DNA from: SUG2458 sp051872335
GTDB lineage: Bacteria > Bacillota_I > Bacilli_A > RFN20 > CAG-826
Length of the DNA stretch: 64,000 nt
Assembly: GCA_051872335.1 (NCBI GenBank)
Contig: JBJEDT010000003.1
Span: 1-64,000 of the forward strand
Direction of reading: 5' to 3'
Shown piece by piece: positions 1 through 8,618 of the stretch. The translations under genes were made by a program, and so were the position numbers. The notes beneath the pieces were generated by a model. It was given only the letters and a program-made list of their open reading frames with translations, was not told where the DNA came from and did no database searches. Numbering within the stretch: position 1 is the first letter of the stretch; each line of letters starts with the position of its first letter.

Positions 1-1
1 T

Positions 2-421
2 AAAATGTTACCAAAAACTGGTTACTTATCGTTTTTTTATAATGAAGAAACAAAGAAAATGCACGTAATCTATCATACAAAAGAAATTAACAATGTAATT
101 GTTGATTATAACAAACATTTTGATCGAAAAAATTATACAACAGCTTTCTATTTATCATTTGATTCATTTGATGAAATTATTGTTGACGATGAAATTCGTT
201 TTTCATCCGTTGATGGCTGTAAATTATTAGGTTTTGCTTATGATAATATTAAAAGAAGTGAAATTACAGATGATGATGTTCTTTTATTACAAATTGATTC
301 ATTATCTACTCCTGATTTTCCAATTCTCCCAGGAATAGGAATGGGTTATGTTTTTATAAATAAAAACGATTTAAAAAAGAAAAAATTCAATAATTTAAAA
401 TTTATATCATTTAGAAATTAA
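2..421 (+). CDS. DUF1963 (YwqG-like) protein, 5' end outside the window
   Basis: The reading frame is open to the first base, so the gene starts upstream and only about 140 C-terminal residues are visible. The end of the protein (LLQIDSLSTPDFPILPG, then GMGYVFINKNDLKKKKF) resembles the C-terminal end of DUF1963/YwqG proteins, which finish with a LLQID..., G.GYFFI..DL...F pattern. The family has no settled biochemical role. It lies 18 nt before the PP2C-like gene and is probably cotranscribed with it and the GH3 gene. An internal ATG at position 5 has no ribosome binding site in view. The family call rests on the C-terminal motif alone. Confidence 0.6.
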   Translation, partial: KMLPKTGYLSFFYNEETKKMHVIYHTKEINNVIVDYNKHFDRKNYTTAFYLSFDSFDEIIVDDEIRFSSVDGCKLLGFAYDNIKRSEITDDDVLLLQIDSLSTPDFPILPGIGMGYVFINKNDLKKKKFNNLKFISFRN

Positions 422-439
422 AAGAAAGGGGAAGCATTT

Positions 440-1264
440 ATGAAAATATCTTGTGATCAATTTACTACAAAAGTTCATCGCTATAAAGAAGATAATGTAG
501 TTGTCAAAAATAATTTTCTTTACTCTGTTATAAATGGACTTCCTTTTCTATATTCCAAAGAAAAAAATCTCAATATGACAACGAGATTTATTAACGATGT
601 AAAAAATGCATTAAATCATTTTGATGGTAAACAAAGACTTGCACATTATCTTTATAATATATCGAAAGATGAGTTTAATAAATTTAGCATATTAAAAAAT
701 TATGATAATAGTTATTATCCTGCTTGTGGATTGGCAATTGTTTATTTTGAAGATGATTTTGCTGAATTATATACTTTAGGTGATTGCTATATTGCTTATG
801 AAACTAAAGATAATAAAAAATTTATGATGTATTCCCAAGAAGTGGTTGATGTTAACACAACTTTATTAAATAGTGCAGTAGAATATTCTTCATCAAAAAA
901 ATGTTCTTTAAGAAAAAGTATTAACATGCTTCATGAAGAAATAGTTAAAAATAGGAAATTATTGAATTCCAATAATGGTTCAAATACGTATACTATTTCC
1001 AAAGTTCCACAATTTAAGTTTAGCCATCAAAAAGTTAAAATTGACAACTTGAAAGAAGTATTATTATTTTCTGATGGATTTGCTCAATCATTCCAATTAT
1101 TATCTTTATTTGAAAATTATGAAGAATTATTAAAAGATGATTTAAACATTTCTGAATTAAGCAATCAAATATTAAAAATATGGGAATCTGATAGACGATT
1201 AAAGAAATATCCACGTTTGTCATATAAAGAAGATATTACGGTTCTTAAATTATTATTTGAATAG
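440..1264 (+). CDS. Divergent PP2C-like phosphatase-fold protein
   Basis: The 274-residue protein keeps the landmarks of the PP2C (PPM) fold: EDNVVV near residue 17, a central strand pair AELYTLGDCYIAY, the SDG motif at about 211-213 and a terminal EDITVLKLL with Asp at about 265. PP2C enzymes use these acidic residues to bind two metal ions and remove phosphate from Ser/Thr. The usual early DG.G motif reads VINGLPFL (Asn32-Gly33), so one metal ligand is lost and activity is doubtful. There is no signal peptide, so it should be cytosolic. The start follows an AAAGGGGAAG ribosome site. It lies between the DUF1963 and GH3 genes in one tight operon. Confidence 0.6.
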   Translation: MKISCDQFTTKVHRYKEDNVVVKNNFLYSVINGLPFLYSKEKNLNMTTRFINDVKNALNHFDGKQRLAHYLYNISKDEFNKFSILKNYDNSYYPACGLAIVYFEDDFAELYTLGDCYIAYETKDNKKFMMYSQEVVDVNTTLLNSAVEYSSSKKCSLRKSINMLHEEIVKNRKLLNSNNGSNTYTISKVPQFKFSHQKVKIDNLKEVLLFSDGFAQSFQLLSLFENYEELLKDDLNISELSNQILKIWESDRRLKKYPRLSYKEDITVLKLLFE

Positions 1265-1275
1265 GAAGTGAAAGT

Positions 1276-3729
1276 ATGATTATTGAAAAAATTGATGAAG
1301 TCATTAGTGAGATGACACTAAAAGAAAAGGCAATGTTACTAGTTGGATATCAATCTTTTAATACTTTGCCAATCGAAAGATTAAACATACCTACTCTTTC
1401 TTTATCTGATGGTCCCAATGGACTTAGAAAAGAAGATAAAAGTACTGAAAATAATTTAACTGGTGTAGCTAATTCTTATAAAGCTACATGTTTTCCTTCA
1501 CCTTCAACTATTGCTTCATCTTGGAATAAAGAAAATTTTTATAGGATGGGTAATGCGATTGCTAAAGAGTGTAAGCATTATGGGACAAACATTTTATTAG
1601 GCCCTGGCTTAAATATTAAAAAGAATCCATTATGTGGTCGAAATTTTGAATATTTATCTGAAGATCCTTATTTAGCAGGTATACTAGCAACAAATATGGT
1701 TAATGGACTTCAGGAACAAGGTGTTGGAGCTTGTATTAAACATTTTGCTTGTAATAATAATGAAAAGTATCGTTACAATGGTGATTCTATTGTTGATGAA
1801 CGCGCTTTAAGAGAAGTATATTTAAAACCATTTGAAATGGTAGTAAAAAAAGCAAAACCTTTCGCTATTATGACTTCTTACAATAAAGTTAATGGTGAGT
1901 TTGCTTCTCAAAATATCCATCTTCAAAAAGATATTTTAAGAGAAGAATGGGGGTTTGATGGTTTATCAATGACTGACTGGGGTGGTGGAGTCACTCGCTT
2001 TTTAGGGCTAAAAGCTGGAACTGATCTTGAAATGCCAGGTATGATAAATCATAATATTCAAAATTTAATTGATGCTGTTTTAAGTGGAAAAATAGATGAA
2101 TCTCTTCTAGATGTTTCAGTTCGACGTATATTAGAGACTATTAATAAAACTGAAATAACTGAAAAAGATTGTGATTTTGAAGCAAATAATGAATTGGCAA
2201 CTAATATTGCAACAGATTCAGCTGTCTTACTTGAAAATGATGGTATTTTACCATTAAATAAAGAAGATAAATTCTTGGTAATAGGTGATTTATTTAAAAC
2301 CATGAGATATCAGGGCTCAGGTTCTTCTTTATTAAATCCATATCATTTAGTAGGACATGAAGATGCTTTTATAAGTAGAAATATAAACTATGAATTTGTT
2401 AGAGGCTATAAAGAATCTGAATTTGATACTGACGTTAATCTACATAACGAAGCTATCGCAAAAGCACAAGATGCTGATACTATCTTATTATATGTAGGTC
2501 TAAATGATTATGTCGAAAGTGAAGGCTTTGATAGAAAAGATATGAAGTTACCAAACAATCAACTTCAACTTATTAATGATTTAATCAAATTGAATAAAAA
2601 GATTGTTGTTGTTTTATTTGGTGGCTCTTCTATTGAACTTCCTTTTGTAAAAAAAGTTAATGCTATTTTAAATATGATGTTACCTGGACAAGGTGGTGGC
2701 GAAGCTACAACTCGTTTATTATTTGGTGAAGCTTGTCCAAATGGACGTGTAAGTGAAACATGGGTTAAATCATATGAATGTGTTCCTTTTTATTATGAAT
2801 ACACATCATCACCTAATGAAAAATATAAAGAATCTATTTACGTAGGTTATCGTTATTATTTATCTGCAAATAAGATTGATGATGTTCTATATCCATTTGG
2901 CTATGGTTTATCATATACAACATTTGAGATTTCAAAAGCTAAAATAAAAGAAGAAGAAAATAAATTTATTATTAGAATTGATGTTACAAATACTGGTAAA
3001 TATGCAGGTGCAGAAGTAGTTCAAATCTATGTAAGCCATAATAGTATGAATTTATTTACACCTGTAAGAGAATTGAAATCTTTTGGTAAAGTTTATTTGA
3101 ATCCAGGAGAAACAAAAGAATTAGTACTAGAAGTCGATTATGATGATTTAAAATCATTCGATGTGTCTTCAAATCGTTACATTATGGAACGTGGCGAATA
3201 TCAATTTGAAATAGGGTTAAATTGCAACAATATCTTACTTGTTAAATCTTTCATGATTGCTGGAGAAGTAGTATCTAATATATATAATGATTATGTAAAA
3301 GATTATTATTTTAATCCAAGTAATTTAATGAATGTAACAGATGAAGTATTTGAACAACTCATTGGTCGAGAAATTCCTCCATATGAATTTGATAAGCGTC
3401 CTTATACTTTAGAAACTCCAATTGGAGAATATAACACTAAATTAGGAAGATTATTTAAAAAGATTGCTATAGGTCTTGGAATGAAACAATATAAGAAAGG
3501 TTGTAAAATGGAAGATGGACCTGAAAAAGAAAGAAATAAAAAAACAGGTTTATTTGTATCTAGAGCAATGGAAAGTAATTCACTTCGTTCATTAATGAAC
3601 TCTTCTAGTGGAATATTAAAATATAATTATGCTACTGCTGTTCTTGAATTAGCTAATGGCCATTTCTTTAAAGCAATTGGTAAGTTATGTAAAAAAGATA
3701 GAATTAAAATAAGAAAAAAAAGAAAATAA
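1276..3729 (+). CDS. Glycoside hydrolase family 3 beta-glycosidase
   Basis: The 817-residue protein has the GH3 layout: N-terminal barrel (LSDGPNGLR, KHFACNNNEKYR, MTSYNKVNGEFASQN), the nucleophile region GLSMTDWGG with Asp234 as predicted nucleophile, an alpha/beta sandwich (about 310-530), a fibronectin type III-like domain (about 560-670, ending in the typical ERGEYQFEIG) and a C-terminal tail of about 130 residues seen in intracellular Bacillota members. Such enzymes release terminal beta-linked sugars from oligosaccharides; substrate specificity cannot be read from sequence. No signal peptide is present, so it probably acts on imported sugars. It is the last gene of a three-gene operon and is followed by a terminator. 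Confidence 0.9.
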   Translation: MIIEKIDEVISEMTLKEKAMLLVGYQSFNTLPIERLNIPTLSLSDGPNGLRKEDKSTENNLTGVANSYKATCFPSPSTIASSWNKENFYRMGNAIAKECKHYGTNILLGPGLNIKKNPLCGRNFEYLSEDPYLAGILATNMVNGLQEQGVGACIKHFACNNNEKYRYNGDSIVDERALREVYLKPFEMVVKKAKPFAIMTSYNKVNGEFASQNIHLQKDILREEWGFDGLSMTDWGGGVTRFLGLKAGTDLEMPGMINHNIQNLIDAVLSGKIDESLLDVSVRRILETINKTEITEKDCDFEANNELATNIATDSAVLLENDGILPLNKEDKFLVIGDLFKTMRYQGSGSSLLNPYHLVGHEDAFISRNINYEFVRGYKESEFDTDVNLHNEAIAKAQDADTILLYVGLNDYVESEGFDRKDMKLPNNQLQLINDLIKLNKKIVVVLFGGSSIELPFVKKVNAILNMMLPGQGGGEATTRLLFGEACPNGRVSETWVKSYECVPFYYEYTSSPNEKYKESIYVGYRYYLSANKIDDVLYPFGYGLSYTTFEISKAKIKEEENKFIIRIDVTNTGKYAGAEVVQIYVSHNSMNLFTPVRELKSFGKVYLNPGETKELVLEVDYDDLKSFDVSSNRYIMERGEYQFEIGLNCNNILLVKSFMIAGEVVSNIYNDYVKDYYFNPSNLMNVTDEVFEQLIGREIPPYEFDKRPYTLETPIGEYNTKLGRLFKKIAIGLGMKQYKKGCKMEDGPEKERNKKTGLFVSRAMESNSLRSLMNSSSGILKYNYATAVLELANGHFFKAIGKLCKKDRIKIRKKRK

Positions 3730-3733
3730 ATGA

Positions 3734-3776
3734 CTAAAACATCCAAATTTCGTCAAATTTGGGTGTTTTTTATTTA
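3734..3776 (+). terminator. Intrinsic terminator after the GH3 gene
   Basis: ACATCCAAATTT pairs with AAATTTGGGTGT around a CGTC loop, with one T-G wobble, and is followed by a T-rich run. It separates the accessory operon from the heat-shock operon. Confidence 0.85.
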
Positions 3777-3789
3777 AAAAGTGAAAATT

Positions 3790-3816
3790 TTAGCACTTTT
3801 GTGTTGCAAGTGCTAA
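3790..3816 (+). promoter_or_regulatory. CIRCE operator 1 (HrcA site), overlapping the -35 box
   Basis: TTAGCACTT, nine bases, AAGTGCTAA is a perfect 9-bp inverted repeat matching the CIRCE consensus TTAGCACTC-N9-GAGTGCTAA with compensating changes at the inner position. It overlaps the -35 element of the hrcA promoter. Confidence 0.92.
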
Positions 3817-3831
3817 AAAAATGGTTATACT
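3804..3831 (+). promoter_or_regulatory. SigA-type promoter of the hrcA-grpE-dnaK-dnaJ operon
   Basis: TTGCAA at 3804-3809 and TATACT at 3826-3831 are 16 bp apart. The -35 box overlaps the right arm of the first CIRCE, and the expected transcription start near 3838 falls in the left arm of the second, so HrcA binding at either site should block initiation. Confidence 0.75.
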
Positions 3832-3835
3832 ATAG

Positions 3836-3862
3836 TTAGCACTCGAAATAAAATAGTGCTAA
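3836..3862 (+). promoter_or_regulatory. CIRCE operator 2 (HrcA site), at the transcription start and next to the RBS
   Basis: TTAGCACTC, nine bases, TAGTGCTAA matches the CIRCE consensus except for one base of the right arm. The right arm ends directly against the AGGAGG ribosome binding site of hrcA, so the palindrome could also fold in the mRNA beside the ribosome site. Confidence 0.9.
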
Positions 3863-3875
3863 AGGAGGTAAATTA

Positions 3876-4922
3876 GTGGAATTAAGTAGAAGAGATACAA
3901 TTTTAAAATTAATTGTAGAATATTTCATTAAAAATGCCCAACCTGTTGGTAGTCAAACACTTATTCAAGAATATGGGTTAGAATATTCAAGTGCAACAAT
4001 TCGTAATGAAATGCAATCCCTTGAAGAATTAGGTTATCTCGAAAAAACTCACACTTCTTCAGGACGAGTTCCATCAAGTGAAGGATACAAGTACTATATC
4101 GAACATCTTCGTCATAAAGATTTAGATGAAGAAATAAAATATAGTTTACAAACTATTCTGCAAGAAAAGAATAAATCTATTGAAGATGTATTAAGAGAAT
4201 CTTGTGAAATTCTAGCACATATGACTCAATTGGCTTCAGTCGTTTTAGGACCTGAATCTGATACTGAATCACTTGTCTCCATTCAAATTATTCCATTATC
4301 TGAAAATTCAGCAACAGCTGTCTTTGTTACAAATAAAGGATATGTTGAAAATAGGACTTTTGTTCTTGGTGATAGTGTTAATATGCAGGATGTACAAAAA
4401 TGTATTGAATTATTAAATAATCGTTTAAAAGGTACAGCCATTTCAAAACTACCTGAAAAAATGGAAAATATTAAACCTTTATTATCCGATTATGTAAAAC
4501 AACATGATGTTATTTATCAAGCTATATTACAAACATTCCTAAAATTAGCTTCAGATAGAATTAACACATATGGTCGTTCTTCTTTATTTGAACAACCTGA
4601 GTATTCTAAAGATGCTGATAAATTAAAAAAAATGTTAGCTTTATTAGATAATCCTGAATGTTTAAGGTCAATTATTGCTGATGGTTCTCTTGGTGATGTT
4701 GAAATTAAAATTGGCAATGTTACTGAAGAATTAACAGATGCGTCTGTTATTAGAGCAAAACTTAGTGTACCAGGACATGATTTAGGAACAATTGCTTTAG
4801 TTGGACCTAAAAGAATGGATTATGATAGGGTAGTTAGTGCTCTTGAATATATAGCTGAACAACTAGATAAGTATTTTAAAGAAGAGAAAGGAGACGACAG
4901 CGAAGATGTCAGAAAAGAATAA
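3876..4922 (+). CDS. hrcA: Heat-inducible transcription repressor HrcA
   Basis: This 348-residue protein is the HrcA repressor of class I heat-shock genes, which binds CIRCE and is itself aided by GroEL in other Bacilli. The N-terminal winged helix is evident in RRDTILKLIVEYF, VGSQTL, SSATIRNEMQSLEELGYL and THTSSGRVPS.GYKYY; the GAF-like region follows. It starts with GTG at 3876 behind a strong AGGAGG. Two CIRCE sites in front of it imply autorepression. Its 3' end overlaps grpE by 17 nt. No groESL operon lies in the window. Confidence 0.97.
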   Translation: MELSRRDTILKLIVEYFIKNAQPVGSQTLIQEYGLEYSSATIRNEMQSLEELGYLEKTHTSSGRVPSSEGYKYYIEHLRHKDLDEEIKYSLQTILQEKNKSIEDVLRESCEILAHMTQLASVVLGPESDTESLVSIQIIPLSENSATAVFVTNKGYVENRTFVLGDSVNMQDVQKCIELLNNRLKGTAISKLPEKMENIKPLLSDYVKQHDVIYQAILQTFLKLASDRINTYGRSSLFEQPEYSKDADKLKKMLALLDNPECLRSIIADGSLGDVEIKIGNVTEELTDASVIRAKLSVPGHDLGTIALVGPKRMDYDRVVSALEYIAEQLDKYFKEEKGDDSEDVRKE

Positions 4923-5502
4923 AGAAAATAAAGAAGTAAAAGAAGCTAAAGAAGTAGATCTTAATACTGAAATTGAAAAATTAAAAGCTGAAGTTGAAGA
5001 TTGGAAAAATAAATATTATATGGCATATGCTGATACACAAAATCTTCAAAAGAATCTTGAAAAAGAACATCAAGCTTTTATTAAGTATCGTTCAATGGGT
5101 TTTGTTGAAAAATTACTTCCAGCACTCGATTGCTTTAATACAGCATTGCGAAACGAACCTGATGATCAAGTATTAAGAAACTATTTAATAGGTTTTAAAT
5201 ATGTATATAAAATGTTAGTTGATGCTCTCACAAGTGAAGGTGTCAGTGAAATTGAACCAAAAGCTGGTGACAAATTTGATTTCAATACAATGGAAGCTGT
5301 TGAGGCTATCGAATCAGAAACTCCTGATATAATTCAAGAGGTCCGTAGAAAAGGATATATGTTACACGATAGAATTATCAAACATGCTCAAGTCGTAGTT
5401 ACTAAATTACCTGAAGAAAATAAAGGTAGTGAAAGTAATAAAGAATCAGAAAATGATTCTGAAGAAAAATTAAGTGAAGAAAGCGTCAGAATGGATGCTT
5501 AG
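4906..5502 (+). CDS. grpE: Nucleotide exchange factor GrpE
   Basis: The 198-residue protein has a charged, disordered N-terminus, a long coiled coil (about 15-60) and the beta-rich head ending with GYMLHDRIIKHAQVVVTK, the GrpE signature. GrpE dimers release ADP from DnaK in the chaperone cycle. The frame overlaps the end of hrcA by 17 nt, so the two are translationally coupled, and dnaK follows after 20 nt. The ATG is preceded by AAAGGAG inside hrcA. The acidic C-terminal tail of about 25 residues is longer than in many homologues. Confidence 0.97.
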   Translation: MSEKNKENKEVKEAKEVDLNTEIEKLKAEVEDWKNKYYMAYADTQNLQKNLEKEHQAFIKYRSMGFVEKLLPALDCFNTALRNEPDDQVLRNYLIGFKYVYKMLVDALTSEGVSEIEPKAGDKFDFNTMEAVEAIESETPDIIQEVRRKGYMLHDRIIKHAQVVVTKLPEENKGSESNKESENDSEEKLSEESVRMDA

Positions 5503-5522
5503 ATAAAAAGGGAGAGATTATT

Positions 5523-7349
5523 ATGGCAAAAGAAACAATTATTGGTATTGACTTAGGTACAACAAACTCAGTTGTATCATATTTACAAGCAGATGGAACA
5601 GTTAAAGTTATTCCATCTCCTGAAGGTAAAAACACTGTACCTTCAGTAGTATCTTTTAAAGCAAGTGGTGAAGTTATTGTTGGTGGTCCTGCAAAACGTC
5701 AAGCAGTTACAAATCCTGATACAGTAAGTTCAATCAAACGTTTAATGGGTACAACAGAAAAAGTTCATGTTTCATGTGTAAATAAAGATTTCACACCACA
5801 AGAAATTAGTGCAAAGATTCTTTCTTACATGAAATCATACGCAGAAGCTCATTTAGGTAAACCAGTTGAAAAAGCTGTTATTACAGTTCCTGCTTACTTC
5901 AACGATGCTCAACGTCAAGCAACTAAAGATGCTGGACAAATTGCTGGACTTGATGTAGTTCGTATTATTAATGAACCTACAGCAGCTGCTTTAGCATATG
6001 GTACACAAACAAAAGCTAACGAAAAAGTTTTAGTTTATGACTTAGGTGGTGGTACATTCGATGTATCTATTCTAGATATCGGTGATGGCACATATGAAGT
6101 TATTTCTACTGCTGGTGACAACCATCTTGGTGGTGACGACTGGGATAACGTTATTGCTGATTGGATCAGAGCACAAATTAAAATTCAACATGGTGTTGAT
6201 TTAAGTGATAAGATGGCTTTACAACGTTTCAAAGAAGCTGCTGAAGAAGCAAAAATTGCTTTATCTTCACAACTTGAAACTACAATTTCATTACCATTCA
6301 TTGGTATGTCTTCAAGTGGACCTATCTCATTTGAAACAACATTAACAAGAGCTAAATTCCAAGATTTAACTAAACACTTATTAGATAGAACAGAAGAACC
6401 TGTTCGTAGAGCATTAAGCGATGCTAAATTAACAGCAAACGATATTGCACAAGTTATTTTAATTGGTGGTTCCATCCGTATGCCTGCTGTTCAAGAATTA
6501 GTTAAGAAATTATTAGGTAAGACACCTAACCAAGAAGTTCACCCAGATGAAGCAGTTTCAATTGGTGCTGCAATTCAAGGTGGTGTTATTGCTGGTGATG
6601 TTCAAGATGTTGTCTTATTAGATGTTACACCATTAACATTAGGTATTGAAACAATGGGTGGTGTTATGACTCCACTTATTCCAAGAAACACAACAATTCC
6701 TACAACAAAATCACAAATCTTCTCAACTGCTGCTGATAACCAACCAGCTGTCGATGTCATGGTATACCAAGGTGAACGTCCAATGGCAAGAGATAACAAA
6801 ATGTTAGGTACATTCAAACTTGATGGCATTAAACCAGCTCGTCGTGGTGAACCTCGTATTGAAGTTACTTTCTCAATTGATGTTAACGGTATTGTTAAAG
6901 TATCAGCAAAAGATTTAGATACACAAAAAGAACAAAATATCACAATCTCTGGTTCTAATGGTTTAAGTAAAGAAGAAATCGATAGAATGGTAAGAGAAGC
7001 TGAAGCAAATAAAGAAGCTGATGAAAAGAGAAAACAAGATGTTGAATTAAAGAATAAAGCAGAAACTTACATTAATTCAATTGATCAATCATTAGCTGAA
7101 AAAGGTGATTCTTTAGATCCATCACAAAAAGAACAAACACAAAAATTACGTGATGAATTAAAGACAGCTTTAGATAATAATGATATGGAAACATTAAAAT
7201 CTAAGATTTCAGATTTAGAAAGAGCTGCTGAATTTATGGCTCAACAACAAGGTAGTGCTCAATCAACAGCTGGTAACGCAACTTCATCAAGTGATGATAA
7301 ACCACAAGATGACAATGTTGTTGATGCAGATTATACAGAAAAGAACTAA
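5523..7349 (+). CDS. dnaK: Chaperone protein DnaK (Hsp70)
   Basis: The 608-residue ATP-driven chaperone shows the Hsp70 phosphate-1 motif IGIDLGTTNSVV at the N-terminus, VYDLGGGTFDVSIL, the nucleotide-binding VILIGGSIRMPAVQ, the interdomain linker VVLLDVTPLTLGIE and a substrate domain ending in a lid plus a tail DNVVDADYTEKN. Length is normal for Bacilli. Codon use favours highly expressed forms (GGT, CGT, CCA). It lies 20 nt after grpE with a GGGAGAG ribosome site. A hairpin separates it from dnaJ. Confidence 0.99.
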   Translation: MAKETIIGIDLGTTNSVVSYLQADGTVKVIPSPEGKNTVPSVVSFKASGEVIVGGPAKRQAVTNPDTVSSIKRLMGTTEKVHVSCVNKDFTPQEISAKILSYMKSYAEAHLGKPVEKAVITVPAYFNDAQRQATKDAGQIAGLDVVRIINEPTAAALAYGTQTKANEKVLVYDLGGGTFDVSILDIGDGTYEVISTAGDNHLGGDDWDNVIADWIRAQIKIQHGVDLSDKMALQRFKEAAEEAKIALSSQLETTISLPFIGMSSSGPISFETTLTRAKFQDLTKHLLDRTEEPVRRALSDAKLTANDIAQVILIGGSIRMPAVQELVKKLLGKTPNQEVHPDEAVSIGAAIQGGVIAGDVQDVVLLDVTPLTLGIETMGGVMTPLIPRNTTIPTTKSQIFSTAADNQPAVDVMVYQGERPMARDNKMLGTFKLDGIKPARRGEPRIEVTFSIDVNGIVKVSAKDLDTQKEQNITISGSNGLSKEEIDRMVREAEANKEADEKRKQDVELKNKAETYINSIDQSLAEKGDSLDPSQKEQTQKLRDELKTALDNNDMETLKSKISDLERAAEFMAQQQGSAQSTAGNATSSSDDKPQDDNVVDADYTEKN

Positions 7350-7358
7350 AAAATACTA

Positions 7359-7378
7359 AAGAGGGTGTAAACCCTCTT
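7359..7378 (+). other. Hairpin between dnaK and dnaJ
   Basis: AAGAGGG and CCCTCTT form a 7-bp stem with a TGTAAA loop. No T-run follows, so it is more likely a 3' stabiliser, processing site or weak attenuator that lowers dnaJ relative to dnaK than a full terminator. Confidence 0.6.
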
Positions 7379-7403
7379 ATAGCATTTTAGAAAGGATGAT
7401 GTT

Positions 7404-8531
7404 ATGGCAGAAAAAAGAGATTTCTATGAGGTACTTGGTGTCTCAAAATCAGCTACTAAAGATGAAATTAAGTCAGCCTATCGTAAATTAGCTAAAGTAT
7501 ATCACCCTGATAATAAACAAACTGGCGATGAAGCAAAATTCAAAGAAATACAAGAAGCATATGATGTTTTGTATGATGATCAAAAAAGACAAACTTATGA
7601 TCAATTTGGACATGCTGCATTTGATCAATCTGCTGGTGGTGGAGCTGGTGGCTTCAATGGATTCCAAGGTGGATTCGGTGATGTCGATTTAGGAGATTTG
7701 TTTGGTAGTTTCTTCGGTGGTGGAAGATCTAGATCTCGTGGTAATAGCAATGGACCAAGAAGAGGTAATGATACATTACAACGTGTAGAGATATCTTTTA
7801 TGGATTCAATTAATGGAAAGAAAGTTAAATTAACTGTTAATTATGATCAAACATGTACTAGATGTAATGGTACAGGTGCAAAAGATTCTTCTTCTATTAA
7901 AACATGTAGTAAGTGTAATGGACGTGGTTCAGTAGTACGTCAACAACAAACTATTTTTGGTGTTATGCAAAGTGAAACAACATGTCCTGACTGTGGAGGT
8001 ACAGGTAAAGTTGTTTCTGAAAAATGTAGTGAATGTTTAGGTAAAGGATATAAAAGAGTTAAATCTGAATTAGATGTTAACATTCCTGCAGGTATAACAA
8101 GTGGCCAACAAATACGTATTGCTGGAAAAGGTGAACGTGGATCTAATGGTGGCCCAAATGGTGACTTATATTTAGAGGTAATTGTTAAACAACATGAATA
8201 CTTCACACGTCAAGGTAATGATATCCATATTAACGTACCAATCGACTTAGTTATGGCATGTTTAGGTACTAAAATTACTGTCCCTACGGTTTATGGAGAT
8301 ATTGAAGTTAATGTTCCAGAAGGTACTCAACCTAATTCTATTTTAAAAGTAAAAGGTAAAGGTGTTAAGGAATTAAATGGAAGTAACTATGGTGATCAAT
8401 ATATTCATTTACAAGTTAAGACACCTACTAAGTTATCTTCTGAACAAAGAAAACTACTAACTAAATTTTCAGAAATCACTCCAAAAAGTGAGAGTGTCTT
8501 TGAAAAATTTAAAAATAAATTTAAACGTTAA
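7404..8531 (+). CDS. dnaJ: Chaperone protein DnaJ (Hsp40)
   Basis: This 375-residue type I Hsp40 stimulates DnaK ATPase and delivers substrates. It has a J domain with HPD at 34-36, a Gly/Phe-rich linker (about 70-120), four zinc-binding CxxCxGxG repeats (CTRCNGTG, CSKCNGRG, CPDCGGTG, CSECLGKG) and C-terminal beta-sandwich substrate domains. Length and domain order are canonical. It is the last gene of the hrcA operon and is followed by a strong terminator. In B. subtilis prmA follows dnaJ; here prmA is absent and rsmE comes next. Confidence 0.98.
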   Translation: MAEKRDFYEVLGVSKSATKDEIKSAYRKLAKVYHPDNKQTGDEAKFKEIQEAYDVLYDDQKRQTYDQFGHAAFDQSAGGGAGGFNGFQGGFGDVDLGDLFGSFFGGGRSRSRGNSNGPRRGNDTLQRVEISFMDSINGKKVKLTVNYDQTCTRCNGTGAKDSSSIKTCSKCNGRGSVVRQQQTIFGVMQSETTCPDCGGTGKVVSEKCSECLGKGYKRVKSELDVNIPAGITSGQQIRIAGKGERGSNGGPNGDLYLEVIVKQHEYFTRQGNDIHINVPIDLVMACLGTKITVPTVYGDIEVNVPEGTQPNSILKVKGKGVKELNGSNYGDQYIHLQVKTPTKLSSEQRKLLTKFSEITPKSESVFEKFKNKFKR

Positions 8532-8534
8532 TAA

Positions 8535-8564
8535 AAAAAAGGAACCGTAACGTTCCTTTTTTAT
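8535..8564 (+). terminator. Intrinsic terminator after dnaJ
   Basis: GGAAC (8541-8545) pairs with GTTCC (8552-8556), extended by flanking A and T runs, giving a long stem followed by six or more T. It ends the heat-shock operon. Confidence 0.9.
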
Positions 8565-8618
8565 TTTCATATTTACTGATATTATGTTAAAATATCGAGT
8601 GATTTAGGAGGATTAATT

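Noticed and set aside
6602..6943. 113-codon minus-strand ORF inside dnaK, and similar ones at 6185-6475 and 7940-8206
   Set aside because: They mirror highly expressed genes with biased codons, have no ribosome site and encode no recognisable protein.
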